Of a stretch of 64,000 bases of DNA, positions 8,747 through 17,382 are shown piece after piece. Numbering within the stretch: the first letter of the stretch is position 1; every line of letters starts with the position of its first letter. The stretch is from Nocardia coubleae NBRC 108252 (GTDB lineage: Bacteria > Actinomycetota > Actinomycetes > Mycobacteriales > Mycobacteriaceae). Both the position numbers and the translations under genes were made by a program. The DNA lies in assembly GCF_001612805.1 (NCBI RefSeq), contig NZ_BDBD01000027.1:62001-126000 (forward strand), given 5' to 3'. The notes beneath the pieces are model-generated. The model was not told where the DNA came from. It did not search any database and saw nothing but the letters and a program-made list of their open reading frames with translations.

Positions 8747-9733
8747 ATGAGCACGCCAGTTCGCGACCTGATCATCGTCGGCTCAGGACCCGCCGGCTAC
8801 ACGGCGGCCGTCTATGCCGCCCGCGCCGAGTTGGCGCCCTTGGTTTTCGAGGGCACCCAGTTCGGCGGTGCCCTGATGACCACCACCGAGGTGGAGAACT
8901 TCCCCGGTTTCCGCGAGGGCATCATGGGCCCGGACCTGATGGAGCAGATGCGCGAGCAGGCCAAGCGTTTCGGCGCCGACCTGCGCACCGAGGACGTCGA
9001 CGCGATCGACCTGTCCGGCCCGGTGAAGAAGGTCACTGTCGGTGAGGAGACCTTCGAGGCCTACGCCGTCATCCTCGCCATGGGTTCGGCCGCCCGCTAC
9101 CTGCACGTCCCCGGTGAGCAGGAACTGCTCGGCCGCGGCGTGAGCGCGTGCGCCACCTGCGACGGCTTCTTCTTCAAGGGCCAGGACATCGTGGTCGTCG
9201 GCGGCGGCGACTCGGCGATGGAGGAAGCGACCTTCCTCACCAAGTTCGCCGCGAGCGTCACCATCGTGCACCGCCGCGAGGAGTTCCGTGCCTCCCGCAT
9301 CATGCTCGAGCGCGCCAAGGCCAACGAGAAGATCAACTTCCGGCTCAACGCCGAGGTCGTGAAGGTCAACGGCGACAAGAGCGTCACCAGCCTGACCCTG
9401 CGCGACACCAGGACCGGTGAGGAATCCGAGCTGGCCGCCACCGGCCTGTTCGTCGCCATCGGCCACGATCCGCGCAGCGAACTGGTCAAGGGTCAGGTCG
9501 CGCTCGACGGGGAAGGCTATGTGCAGGTGACCGATCCGGGCACCGCCACCGATGTGGCAGGCGTGTTCGCGGCGGGCGACCTCGTCGACCACACCTACCG
9601 CCAGGCGATCACCGCCGCGGGCACCGGTTGCCGCGCCGCCATCGATGCCGAGCGCTGGCTCGCCGAGCAGGGCGACATCACCGCCAACACACTCGAAAAC
9701 GCCGACGGCCCGGCCGCGGTGTCCGCCAACTGA
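8747..9733 (+). CDS. trxB: Thioredoxin reductase
   Basis: This NADPH-dependent flavoenzyme reduces thioredoxin in the cytoplasm. The 328-aa chain has the FAD-binding GSGPAG motif (12-17), the redox-active CATC pair (Cys135 and Cys138), and the NADPH-binding VVGGGDSAMEEA (about 150-161). The C-terminal FAD motif is GVFAAGDLVDHTYRQAITAAG. Length and motif order are those of low-molecular-weight bacterial TrxB. The ATG at 8747 has GGAAGG upstream. It forms an operon with trxA 31 bp downstream and is probably driven by the SigR-type promoter just upstream. Confidence 0.97.
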   Translation: MSTPVRDLIIVGSGPAGYTAAVYAARAELAPLVFEGTQFGGALMTTTEVENFPGFREGIMGPDLMEQMREQAKRFGADLRTEDVDAIDLSGPVKKVTVGEETFEAYAVILAMGSAARYLHVPGEQELLGRGVSACATCDGFFFKGQDIVVVGGGDSAMEEATFLTKFAASVTIVHRREEFRASRIMLERAKANEKINFRLNAEVVKVNGDKSVTSLTLRDTRTGEESELAATGLFVAIGHDPRSELVKGQVALDGEGYVQVTDPGTATDVAGVFAAGDLVDHTYRQAITAAGTGCRAAIDAERWLAEQGDITANTLENADGPAAVSAN

Positions 9734-9764
9734 TTTCGCGTTCCACTCAGGCAGGAGAACACCC

Positions 9765-10097
9765 ATGGCCGACAGTGCCAACACCATCACCGTGACCGAC
9801 CAGTCCTTCGCCGACGACGTGCTGCTCAGCGAGAAGCCCGTGCTCGTCGACTTCTGGGCCGACTGGTGCGGCCCGTGCAAGATGGTCGCCCCCGTGCTGG
9901 AGGAGATCGCGGGCACCCATGCCGACAAGCTCACCATCGCCAAGCTCGACACCGAGGCCAACCCCGGCGCAGCCCGCGACTACCAGATCCTGTCGCTGCC
10001 GACCATGATCCTGTTCCAGGGCGGCAAGCCGGTGAAGCAGATCGTCGGCGCCAAGGGCAAGGCGGCGCTGCTGCGCGAGCTCGAAGGGCTCATCTGA
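9765..10097 (+). CDS. trxA: Thioredoxin
   Basis: A 110-aa cytoplasmic disulfide reductase and the partner of the upstream TrxB. The canonical active site WCGPC is at residues 34-38. The conserved cis-proline loop is present as SLPTM, and the chain ends in the usual amphipathic helix. The ATG at 9765 is preceded by a GCAGGAG ribosome-binding site. It is co-transcribed with trxB and belongs to the same thiol-homeostasis unit. Confidence 0.97.
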   Translation: MADSANTITVTDQSFADDVLLSEKPVLVDFWADWCGPCKMVAPVLEEIAGTHADKLTIAKLDTEANPGAARDYQILSLPTMILFQGGKPVKQIVGAKGKAALLRELEGLI

Positions 10098-10231
10098 GCC
10101 GCGATCGATCCGACAAAGACACCTCCCACCGGCCGACGCGCCGTAGGATGCCTGGACCCGGGATTCCCGTAATACCGCCCGGGTCTGAGACAATCGACGG
10201 ACGCTCCGGCCGAAGGAAAGGGCTCTTACGC

Positions 10232-11419
10232 ATGCACCGACTTCGTCACGGCGATTCAGGACCGGCCGTCGCAGAGGTTCGGAGCACCCTCGCAAGCCTC
10301 GGTTTCCTGCATCGCCAGCACGATTGGCAGGACACCGATGTGGTCTTCGACCGCTCGCTCGACTCGGCGGTTCGCGCGTTCCAGCAGCAGCGTGGTCTGC
10401 TCGTCGACGGGATCGTCGGCCCGGCCACGTATCGCGCGCTGAAGGAAGCCTCCTACCGCCTGGGTGCCCGCACACTGATCTACCAGCTGTCCGCCCCGCT
10501 GTACGGCGACGACGTGGCCACCTTGCAGCGCAAGCTGCAGGACCTCGGCTTCTACGTGCACCGGGTCGACGGCTACTTCGGTCCACACACCCACGAGGGA
10601 CTCAGCGCCTTCCAGCGCGAGATCGGTCTCTCGGCCGACGGCATCTGTGGTCCCGACACACTGCGCTCGCTCGATCTGCTCGGCGCGCGCGTCACCGGCG
10701 GCAACCCGCATCGCATCGCCGAGGAAGAGGTGGTGCACCGGGCGGGACCGCAGCTCACCGGCAAGCGCATCGTCATCGACCCCGGATTCGGCGGTCCCGA
10801 CAAGGGATTCGCCGTGCCGACGGAGTTCGGTGACGTGTACGAGTCGGAGATCCTGTGGGATCTGGCCTCGCGGCTCGAGGGCCGGATGGCCGCCACCGGC
10901 ATGGAGACGTTCCTGTCGCGGCCGTGGGGCGCCAACCCGACCGATGCCGAACGCGCCGAGACCTCCAACGCTTTCGACGCCGATCTGATGATCTCGTTGC
11001 GCTGTGCGATGAGTGACAATCCGTCGGCGCAGGGCGTCGCCGGGTTCTACTTCGGTAATTCGCACGGTTCGGTGTCGATGATCGGGCAGGTGCTCGCCGG
11101 ATTCATCCAGCGCGAAGTGGTTGCCCGCACGTCCCTGCAGGACTGCCGCACCCATCAGCGCACCTGGGATCTGCTGCGCCTCACCAAGATGCCGACGGTC
11201 CAGGTGGACCTGGGCTACCTCACCAACGAATACGACGCCTCCATTCTCACGAACCCGCGCATGCGGGACGTGATCGCCGAGGCCATCCTCATCTCGGTGA
11301 AGCGGCTGTACCTGCTCGGCCAGGACGACCAGCCCACCGGCACCTACACCTTCGCCGAACTGCTCGCCGAGGAACTGGCGGCCCAGGATCGGCTGCCGGA
11401 GAACTCCGGTCTGGTGTAA
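10232..11419 (+). CDS. cwlM: CwlM, amidase-like regulator of peptidoglycan synthesis
   Basis: The 395-aa protein has two N-terminal peptidoglycan-binding repeats (about 5-65 and 85-145) and an amidase_3 domain (about 177-360). There is no signal peptide, so it should be cytoplasmic. Zinc ligands expected of active amidases are replaced: DPGHGG is DPGFGG (Phe186), and the later SLH motif is SLRC (Arg257). This matches mycobacterial CwlM, a non-enzymatic essential regulator that stimulates MurA after PknB phosphorylation near its C-terminus. The matching tail here is PTGTYTF, with Thr369, Thr371 and Thr373. The ATG at 10232 follows GAAGGAAAGG; the open frame upstream overlaps trxA and is not coding. 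Confidence 0.93.
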   Translation: MHRLRHGDSGPAVAEVRSTLASLGFLHRQHDWQDTDVVFDRSLDSAVRAFQQQRGLLVDGIVGPATYRALKEASYRLGARTLIYQLSAPLYGDDVATLQRKLQDLGFYVHRVDGYFGPHTHEGLSAFQREIGLSADGICGPDTLRSLDLLGARVTGGNPHRIAEEEVVHRAGPQLTGKRIVIDPGFGGPDKGFAVPTEFGDVYESEILWDLASRLEGRMAATGMETFLSRPWGANPTDAERAETSNAFDADLMISLRCAMSDNPSAQGVAGFYFGNSHGSVSMIGQVLAGFIQREVVARTSLQDCRTHQRTWDLLRLTKMPTVQVDLGYLTNEYDASILTNPRMRDVIAEAILISVKRLYLLGQDDQPTGTYTFAELLAEELAAQDRLPENSGLV

Positions 11420-11428
11420 TCATCGCAA

Positions 11429-11467
11429 CGAAAGCGGCCCCGCAGATTATCTGCGGGGCCGCTTTCG
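11429..11467. terminator. Bidirectional intrinsic terminator
   Basis: A perfect 17-bp stem (CGAAAGCGGCCCCGCAG paired with its complement) closes a 5-nt ATTAT loop, with A-rich and T-rich flanks. It lies between two convergent genes, cwlM and the acetyltransferase-like gene, and can end transcription from both sides. Confidence 0.9.
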
Positions 11468-11476
11468 TCTCTGTCG

Positions 11477-12244
11477 TCAGCGCACGCCGATGCGGGCGGG
11501 GGGCGCCATTTCCGCAGCTGCCAGAAGCTGGTCGAGAGCGCGTTCGACGTCTTCCTTCCAGCCGTGATCGGAGTCGAGCTCGAGGCGCAGGCGTGGGAAG
11601 CGGTGATGCTGCGCCACCACTTCGAAGCCGACGTCCTCGAGGAAATCCGCGTCGATCATGCAGGTTTCCGGGGTGCACTGGGTGGCCGAGGCCGGATCGC
11701 GCAGGGGAGCGGCGATCCGTTCCATCAGCCGCATCGACGAGCCGAGTCCGCGATCGGCCACCGAACTGGACGGCGGCCCGTTGCGGATGCCGAATGCCTC
11801 GAGCGCCCGCACACCGCGACGCACCAGATCGGCCACCACGGCCTGCACCAGCCGGTGGGCTACATCGGATTCGTCATAGGGGAATTCGGCCTGCAGCGTG
11901 GTCAGCAGGATGGCATCCGGGCTCACGGGGGAGGTGGGGAACAGGGTCGAGCGCGGCACCGAACTCGGCGGCGAATACAGCGCGCAGCCGGCGATGTTGT
12001 TGTCGACCTGTGCTACCTGCCCGCACGATCCCCATTCGAGCATGACCGTCGAGAGCCATGCCTCCTTCTCGAAAACCGGATCGCTGAAGGACTGGGAGTC
12101 GGCGGCCACGGCCGGATCGAGCTCCCAGAAAACACACCGCCGGGTATGCGCCGGAAGTCGATCGAGTCCGTCGAGGGTCAATGCTGTGACGCTGGTCGAC
12201 ACTGCTCTGTTCAGCCTCCAGCTGTCCGATTCATCCACGCTCAC
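11477..12244 (-). CDS. Conserved acetyltransferase-like protein (Rv3916c type)
   Basis: A 255-aa soluble protein in the position of M. tuberculosis Rv3916c, between cwlM and parB. I see no complete GNAT acetyl-CoA signature (Q/RxxGxG/A), so the acetyltransferase label rests on family and context. The C-terminal part has a FLEDVGFEVVAQHHRFPRLRLEL stretch resembling the last beta strands of GNAT folds, and there are several Cys residues (about 35, 70, 75 and 83). It is convergent with cwlM and lies 64 bp downstream of parB on the same strand, so it may be co-transcribed with parB-parA. Function is unknown. Confidence 0.65.
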   Translation of the reverse strand: MSVDESDSWRLNRAVSTSVTALTLDGLDRLPAHTRRCVFWELDPAVAADSQSFSDPVFEKEAWLSTVMLEWGSCGQVAQVDNNIAGCALYSPPSSVPRSTLFPTSPVSPDAILLTTLQAEFPYDESDVAHRLVQAVVADLVRRGVRALEAFGIRNGPPSSSVADRGLGSSMRLMERIAAPLRDPASATQCTPETCMIDADFLEDVGFEVVAQHHRFPRLRLELDSDHGWKEDVERALDQLLAAAEMAPPARIGVR

Positions 12245-12308
12245 GCCACATCACTATCCACAGTAATGCCGCCTCTTTCCGAGATGTAGAAAGGCTGGGA
12301 AGTCCCTG

Positions 12309-13337
12309 TCACAGTGACGTTTCAGGGCTGGCTTGCTCCATCAGCGCCACAATGCGCTCGAGATCTTCGACGGAACCGAACTCGACAACGATCTTGCCCT
12401 TGCGCTTGCCGAGGCTCACCGTCACCCGGGTGTCATAGGAACCCGATAGGCGTTCGGCGACTTCCTGTAGACCCGGCATGTGGATCGGCTTGCGCTTCGG
12501 CGCCGGGGGAGCGACCTCCGACGGATTGCGGTTGGCCAGCGTCACCGCTTCCTCGGTGGAGCGCACCGACAAACCTTCGGCGACAATCCGTTCCGCCAGC
12601 GCCTCCTGCGCCTCGGCGCCCGCGTCCAACCCGAGCAGCGCGCGGGCATGGCCGGCCGACAGCACACCGGCGGCCACCCGACGCTGCACCGGAATCGGCA
12701 GCTTCAGCAGCCGGATCATGTTCGTCACCACCGGACGCGAGCGGCCGATACGCGAGGCCAGTTCCTCGTGGGTGACGTCGAACTCTTCGAGCAGCTGCTG
12801 ATACGCCGCCGCCTCTTCGAGGGGGTTCAGCTGCACGCGATGGATGTTCTCCAGCAGCGCGTCGCGCAGCATCGAGCTGTCGGCGGTATCGCGAATGATG
12901 GCAGGGATGGTGGCCAGGCCCGCTTCTTGGCACGCGCGCCAGCGGCGCTCGCCCATGACCAACTGGAACTTGTCGACACCCGGCTCGAGCCGCCGCACCA
13001 CGATCGGCTGCATCAACCCGAATTCGCGGATCGAGTGCACCAGCTCGGCCAGTGCCTCTTCCTCGAACACCGAGCGCGGTTGCTTCGGGTTCGGTTCGAT
13101 CTGATCCGCGGGGATCTCGCGGTACACCGCGTCGCCGGGGGAGACCAAATCTTCCTCAGGTTCCGCGGGTTCGGCATCGGGAACGCGGTGCAGGAACGCC
13201 TCGGCCGGTTGCGGGCCGATCGGGTTGATACCGATCACGCTCGCCGCGGAACTGCTGAGCCCCGGCGCCACGGCGGGCCCCGTCGGGATCAACGCCGCCA
13301 ACCCGCGACCGAGACCGCCCTTTTTCGCCTGACTCAT
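12309..13337 (-). CDS. parB: Chromosome-partitioning protein ParB
   Basis: The 342-aa CTPase DNA clamp loads at parS sites and organises the origin region. The N-terminus, MSQAKKGGLGRGLAALIP, is the usual ParA-stimulating peptide. The ParB/Srx domain follows (about 70-165), with the CTP-binding motif GERRWRA. The parS-binding helix-turn-helix is at about 180-215 (VTHEELASRIGRSRPVVTNMIRLLKLP), and a C-terminal dimerisation region ends at 342. It lies 37 bp downstream of parA on the same strand. Several parS candidates are close by. Confidence 0.97.
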   Translation of the reverse strand: MSQAKKGGLGRGLAALIPTGPAVAPGLSSSAASVIGINPIGPQPAEAFLHRVPDAEPAEPEEDLVSPGDAVYREIPADQIEPNPKQPRSVFEEEALAELVHSIREFGLMQPIVVRRLEPGVDKFQLVMGERRWRACQEAGLATIPAIIRDTADSSMLRDALLENIHRVQLNPLEEAAAYQQLLEEFDVTHEELASRIGRSRPVVTNMIRLLKLPIPVQRRVAAGVLSAGHARALLGLDAGAEAQEALAERIVAEGLSVRSTEEAVTLANRNPSEVAPPAPKRKPIHMPGLQEVAERLSGSYDTRVTVSLGKRKGKIVVEFGSVEDLERIVALMEQASPETSL

Positions 13338-13374
13338 CGGCTACCGATCCCTTCCTCGTTCCAACACACCAGCA

Positions 13375-14370
13375 CTACGACGCGCCCTGGACAACCTGGG
13401 CGCGCCCGGCGAGCTCACGCCCGGCGTCCATGTAGCTCATCGCGCCACGGGAGCCTGGATCATAATCGAGCACGGTCATCCCGTAGCCCGGCGCCTCCGA
13501 GACCTTCACGCTGCGCGGGATCATCGACTTGAGCACCACGTCGCCGAAGTGATTGCGCACTTCCTCCGCGACCTGGTCGGCCAGCTTCGTGCGGCCGTCG
13601 TACATGGTGAGCAGAACCGTCGACACGTGCAGTTCCGGGTTGAGATGCGACTGCACCAGCCCGATATTGCGCAGCAACTGACCGACGCCCTCCAGCGCGT
13701 AGTACTCGCACTGGATCGGGATCAACACCTCTTTGGCCGCGACGAGCGCGTTGACGGTGAGCAGACCGAGCGAGGGCGGGCAGTCGATCAGCACGTAGTC
13801 GATGTCGTATCCGGCGACGGCGGCATCGCGAATCGCTGTCTTCAACCGCCCCTCGCGCGCGACCATCGAGACCAACTCGATCTCCGCGCCGGCGAGGTCG
13901 ATCGTGGCGGGAACGCACAACAGACGTTCGCTGTGCGGGCTCTGCTGGATGGCGTCGGTCACCGACACCTCACCGATCAGCAGCTCGTAACTGGACGGCA
14001 CACCGGAGTGGTGGGCGACGCCCAGCGCCGTACTCGCGTTGCCCTGCGGGTCTAGATCGACGACGAGGACGGTCATCCCCTGATGCGCCAGTGCGGCGGC
14101 AAGATTCACCGTCGTTGTCGTTTTGCCTACGCCACCCTTCTGGTTGGCGATGGTGATGATCCGTTGCTCGCGGGGTTTCGGCACAGTGACCTTTCCTGGA
14201 TGCAGAATCTGGCTGGCGCGTTGCGCTTCCGCCGCGATCGGGGTCTCGGCGGGGGAGATGTGCCCGAAAGGAGTATTCCCGAACGTCTCCGCGTCGAAGC
14301 TGCTGGAGTCCAGCATCCCCGGGACCCGCGACGTTGTTTCCCGTGAAACATTCGCCGGACCGCTCGACAT
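13375..14370 (-). CDS. parA: Chromosome-partitioning ATPase ParA (Soj)
   Basis: A 331-aa deviant-Walker ATPase that moves ParB-parS complexes; in mycolata it also links to polar growth. The Walker A motif KGGVGKTTT is at 78-86, with both signature lysines, and the DPQGNAS motif lies further on. An N-terminal extension of about 70 residues precedes the ATPase fold, as is common in Corynebacteriales. The extension starts MSSGPANVSRETTSRV. Codons 8-13 are overlaid on a parS-like site, so the residues VSRET are partly dictated by the DNA element. Confidence 0.97.
   Translation of the reverse strand: MSSGPANVSRETTSRVPGMLDSSSFDAETFGNTPFGHISPAETPIAAEAQRASQILHPGKVTVPKPREQRIITIANQKGGVGKTTTTVNLAAALAHQGMTVLVVDLDPQGNASTALGVAHHSGVPSSYELLIGEVSVTDAIQQSPHSERLLCVPATIDLAGAEIELVSMVAREGRLKTAIRDAAVAGYDIDYVLIDCPPSLGLLTVNALVAAKEVLIPIQCEYYALEGVGQLLRNIGLVQSHLNPELHVSTVLLTMYDGRTKLADQVAEEVRNHFGDVVLKSMIPRSVKVSEAPGYGMTVLDYDPGSRGAMSYMDAGRELAGRAQVVQGAS
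14335..14350. promoter_or_regulatory. parS site inside parA 5' coding region
   Basis: TGTTTCCCGTGAAACA differs at one base from the consensus TGTTTCACGTGAAACA. It overlaps the N-terminal codons of parA and is the exact reverse complement of the site at 14596. Confidence 0.8.
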
Positions 14371-14595
14371 AGATTGCTCCTAACCCGAGAACTTCAGATC
14401 ACGTATCCCCGACGAACGTCGGCGCCGTGTCATCACAAACAAACTGCGTCGGTGGAGAACTCGAAATTCGAGGAGATGGACTCACTCGCGCCGACCCTCA
14501 ATAGCTTGCCAGCACCGGGACCGTTAGGAAAGCTGAATCGCGGCACGCCGCACGGGACACGCACAACGCGGCACAGAATTCACTTCACCGACGCT

Positions 14596-14611
14596 TGTTT
14601 CACGGGAAACA
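14596..14611. promoter_or_regulatory. parS site
   Basis: TGTTTCACGGGAAACA has one mismatch to the parS consensus and lies in the parA-rsmG gap. It is the inverted copy of the parA-internal site and is 27 bp from the next parS-like site. Confidence 0.8.
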
Positions 14612-14622
14612 ACGTGTGATTA

Positions 14623-14638
14623 CGTTCCACGTGAAACA
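14623..14638. promoter_or_regulatory. parS-like site
   Basis: CGTTCCACGTGAAACA has an intact CACGTG core and right half and two mismatches on the left half. It is identical to the site overlapping the rsmG start at 15632. Confidence 0.7.
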
Positions 14639-14901
14639 CCGCAGGAGCCAGTCGCAGTCGCCCCCACCACATTCCGCATTCAGAAGTCCTCGACAGAGCG
14701 TCGTTCACGAACCGGTTCCGTCGACGATCATCCACCGCGGCCGTCAAGGCATGGGCGTTGGCCGCACTCCTGCGCCCACCTCTTGCCATCCCAGTTGATA
14801 CGGCGAAATTCAAGCCGAATCAGGTGCACCCAACCACCCTCGGCCCATTTCGTCACGGTACGAAACTCATTGAGCCGCATCCGAAAGCGAGCGAGGGTAA
14901 T

Positions 14902-15648
14902 TCAGGAGTTGTTGCGCTTTCTCGTCTTCTTTTCCGCGCCAGCGGCTTTACGTCCACCCCGACGGTTCGGGCGTTCGGCACGGGGGAGGAGTTCGGCGCT
15001 GATGACAAGGGTCGGGATCTCGACGATGCCCGCGCCGCACCCGACGACGCGAAGATCGGTCGCGCCGTCCCGGATCAGCTCGGCACCGTCGCGTTCGAGT
15101 TCCTCGGCGGCGCTGGTTCCTTTGAGCGCGAGCATGCGCCCGTGGTCGCGGAGGAGGGGGAGCGACCAGTGCGCGAGTTTGGCGAGCGGGGCGACCGCGC
15201 GCGAGGTGACGACATCCGCGCCGCCCGCTTCCTTGATGACGCCCGACTGTTCGGCGCGCCCGCGCACGACGGTGACCTCGAGTCCGGCGTCCTCGATGAA
15301 CTCGCTCAAGAACACCGTCCGACGCAGCAGCGGCTCCACGAGCGTGATGCGAAGGTCCGGCCGCGCGATGGCCAACGGGATGCCCGGCAGTCCGGCGCCG
15401 CTGCCGACATCGACCACGGACGCGCCTTCATCGATCAGCTCACCGACCACCGCGCAGTTGAGGATGTGCCGCTCCCAGAGCCGGGGGACTTCGCGCGGAC
15501 CGATGAGCCCGCGCTCCACGCCTGCGGTGGCGAGCGCCGCGCAGTAGCGGCGGGCGAGGTCCAGGCGGTCACCGAACAGCCGGGCTGCGGCAGCGGGCGG
15601 TTCCAGTTCGGCGGACAGCGCACCCAGTTCTCGTTCCACGTGAAACAT
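14902..15648 (-). CDS. rsmG: 16S rRNA (guanine527-N7)-methyltransferase RsmG (GidB)
   Basis: A 248-aa SAM-dependent enzyme that methylates G527 of 16S rRNA; loss gives low-level streptomycin resistance in mycobacteria. The Rossmann SAM motif VVDVGSGAGLPGIPLA lies at about 79-94. The family motifs RPDLRITLVEP and VTSRAVAPLAKL follow. The first residues MFHVERE are encoded by a parS-like site, so the start codon overlaps a partition site. The C-terminus is lysine/arginine-rich. It sits downstream of jag, separated by an intrinsic terminator. Confidence 0.95.
   Translation of the reverse strand: MFHVERELGALSAELEPPAAAARLFGDRLDLARRYCAALATAGVERGLIGPREVPRLWERHILNCAVVGELIDEGASVVDVGSGAGLPGIPLAIARPDLRITLVEPLLRRTVFLSEFIEDAGLEVTVVRGRAEQSGVIKEAGGADVVTSRAVAPLAKLAHWSLPLLRDHGRMLALKGTSAAEELERDGAELIRDGATDLRVVGCGAGIVEIPTLVISAELLPRAERPNRRGGRKAAGAEKKTRKRNNS
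15632..15647. promoter_or_regulatory. parS-like site overlapping rsmG start
   Basis: CGTTCCACGTGAAACA covers the start codon and codons 2-6 of rsmG (MFHVER). The core CACGTG is intact, with two mismatches to consensus. It is the same 16-mer as at 14623. Confidence 0.75.
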
Positions 15649-15677
15649 CCTTCTCCAGTGGTGGTGATCGGGGCATG

Positions 15678-15712
15678 AATAAGGCCCCCGGTCCGGGACC
15701 GGAGGCCTTATT
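15678..15712 (-). terminator. Intrinsic terminator between jag and rsmG
   Basis: The outer stem AATAAGGCC/GGCCTTATT and inner stem CGGTCC/GGACCG form a long hairpin that ends in T-rich sequence on the minus strand. It lies 30 bp after the jag stop. It should partly separate the rpmH-jag unit from rsmG. Confidence 0.75.
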
Positions 15713-15741
15713 ACTTCCTGCGTGGTCGCGGCGGTGTGAGC

Positions 15742-16275
15742 CTACTCCGGCACAACCACCACATGACGATTCGGCTCGACACCTTCGCTCTCGCTCGCCA
15801 CGCCGTCGATCTCGGCAACGGCGTCGTGCACGATCTTGCGTTCGAACGGCGTCATGGCCGACAGCGCCTCGGGCTTGCCCGACTCGAGCACCCGCTTGGC
15901 GGCGGCCACACCCAGCTCGCTCAGATCGGCACGGCGCTGGGCGCGCCAGCCGGCCACGTCGAGCATCAGGCGGCTACGGACGCCGGTCGCCTGCTGCACG
16001 GCCAGGCGGGTGAGTTCCTGGAGCGCGTCGAGAACTTCACCATTACGGCCGACGAGCTTGGTCAGGTCGCGGCCGCCGTCGATGCTCACGACCGCGCGGT
16101 CGCCCTCCACGTCGAGGTCGATGTCGCCGTCGAAGTCGAGCACGTCCAGCAGCTGCTCGAGGTAGTCGCCCGCGATCTCGCCCTCTTCGATCAACGCCTC
16201 CTCGGCGTCGTTCACGACGTCCACAGTCGTCGACACGGTGGCGTCCCCTCCGTCGGTCTGGGTCTCAACAGTCAT
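15742..16275 (-). CDS. jag: Jag/KhpB-type RNA-binding protein (KH and R3H domains)
   Basis: The 177-aa protein has an acidic N-terminus, a KH-type domain (about 60-115; GRNGEVLDALQELTRLAV holds the GxxG-like loop) and an R3H domain (about 125-177). The R3H part includes MTPFERKIVHDAVAEIDGVA and SEGVEPNRHVVV. Family members bind RNA and help control cell elongation in other bacteria. It always follows yidC, as here (26 bp gap). The N-terminal jag domain of Bacillus homologues is missing, as is usual in actinobacteria. Confidence 0.9.
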   Translation of the reverse strand: MTVETQTDGGDATVSTTVDVVNDAEEALIEEGEIAGDYLEQLLDVLDFDGDIDLDVEGDRAVVSIDGGRDLTKLVGRNGEVLDALQELTRLAVQQATGVRSRLMLDVAGWRAQRRADLSELGVAAAKRVLESGKPEALSAMTPFERKIVHDAVAEIDGVASESEGVEPNRHVVVVPE

Positions 16276-16301
16276 TGGATTTCCCTCTATCCGGTCGCGT
16301 C

Positions 16302-17378
16302 TCAGCGCTTACGCTTCTGGTTCGCGCGGCCACGGTTACCCGGCCGCTGCTGCCCGCCGGGCTTGCGCTTTCCGCCGCCCTGCTTGGCCGACTGCTTCGG
16401 GGTGCCGTTGCTCGCCGAGGTTCCGTTCGCCGAGGGCGACTCGTCGGCAGGTGCGTCCTGCTTCTTGCGGACGTCGACCGGCTTGGCACCGGGCTTGGGC
16501 GCGTTCTGCGCCCGCAGCTCGAGCTTCTTCTGCTTCTTGGCCTCTTCTTCCTTCTCCATCCGGCCGAACACCAGGTGCTGCTGTCCGTAGGTCCAGATGT
16601 TGTTGGCCACCCAGTAGAGCAGGATGCCGATCATCAGGAAGGGGCCACCGACCATCACGCCGAGGGGGAAGACCCACAGCGACAGCTTGTTCATGATGGC
16701 GGCCTGCGGGTTGGCCGCGGCCTCGGGGGTCTGGCGGGCGACGGAAGCGCGAGCGTTGAAGTGGGTCGCCACACCGGCGATCACCATCAGTGGGATCGCG
16801 ACGAGGGCGATGCTTGTCCGGCTCGGCGTGCCACCCCAGTCGGCGAACGCCTGCAGCTCACTCACCGGCGCGGTGATGAACGCCGCGATCGGGGCACCGA
16901 AGATCCGCGCGCTCAGGAACGACTGGACGTCGGTGGCGCTGAAGATGTAGTTGCCGATGTTGGCGTTTTCCTCGGCGGACAAACCGAGCTGACCCCAGCC
17001 GTGACCGGTCCGGTTGAACGAGCGGAGCACATGGAACAGACCGAGGAACACCGGTACCTGCACCAGCACCGGCAGACAGCCCATCAGCGGGTTGAAGCCG
17101 TGTTCCTTCTGCAGCTTCTGCATCTCCCGCGCCATGGTCTCGCGGTCGTTCTTGTACTTCTTCTGCAGCTCCTTGATCTGGGGCTGCAGCTCCTGCATCT
17201 GCCGCGTGGTGCGGACCTGCTTCACGAACGGCTTGTACAGCACCAGCCGCAGGGTGAAGACCAGGAACACCACGGCGAGGCTCCAGGTGAGCCCGCTGTC
17301 GGGGCCGAACACGAAGCCGAAGGCTTTGTGCCAGAACCATAGGATGGCGGATACCGGCCAGTAGATGATGTCGAGCAC
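16302..17378 (-). CDS. yidC: Membrane protein insertase YidC
   Basis: A 358-aa integral membrane insertase that places proteins into the membrane alone or with SecYEG. Transmembrane segments are at about 1-30, 35-55 (TWSLAVVFLVFTLRLVLYKP), 105-125, 170-200 and 220-250. The hydrophilic groove arginine lies in the second segment (FTLRLVLY). The C-terminal tail (about 265-358) is long and very basic, ending QKRKR, consistent with ribosome contact. It is located between yidD and jag in the standard rpmH-rnpA-yidD-yidC-jag order. Confidence 0.96.
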   Translation of the reverse strand: MLDIIYWPVSAILWFWHKAFGFVFGPDSGLTWSLAVVFLVFTLRLVLYKPFVKQVRTTRQMQELQPQIKELQKKYKNDRETMAREMQKLQKEHGFNPLMGCLPVLVQVPVFLGLFHVLRSFNRTGHGWGQLGLSAEENANIGNYIFSATDVQSFLSARIFGAPIAAFITAPVSELQAFADWGGTPSRTSIALVAIPLMVIAGVATHFNARASVARQTPEAAANPQAAIMNKLSLWVFPLGVMVGGPFLMIGILLYWVANNIWTYGQQHLVFGRMEKEEEAKKQKKLELRAQNAPKPGAKPVDVRKKQDAPADESPSANGTSASNGTPKQSAKQGGGKRKPGGQQRPGNRGRANQKRKR

Positions 17379-17382
17379 GGCT

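Larger units (their letters stand above)
14371..14901. other. parA-rsmG intergenic region
   Basis: This 531-bp gap between two leftward genes contains two parS-like sites (14596 and 14623). I find no gene in it: the short open frames lack ribosome-binding sites and recognisable products. The promoter of the parA-parB operon must lie here but could not be assigned. The presence of the gap suggests the rsmG-proximal operon ends after rsmG and parA-parB starts afresh. Confidence 0.6.

Noticed and set aside
14374..14619. 81-codon open frame in the parA-rsmG gap
   Set aside because: No ribosome-binding site or conserved features, and it runs through a parS site.
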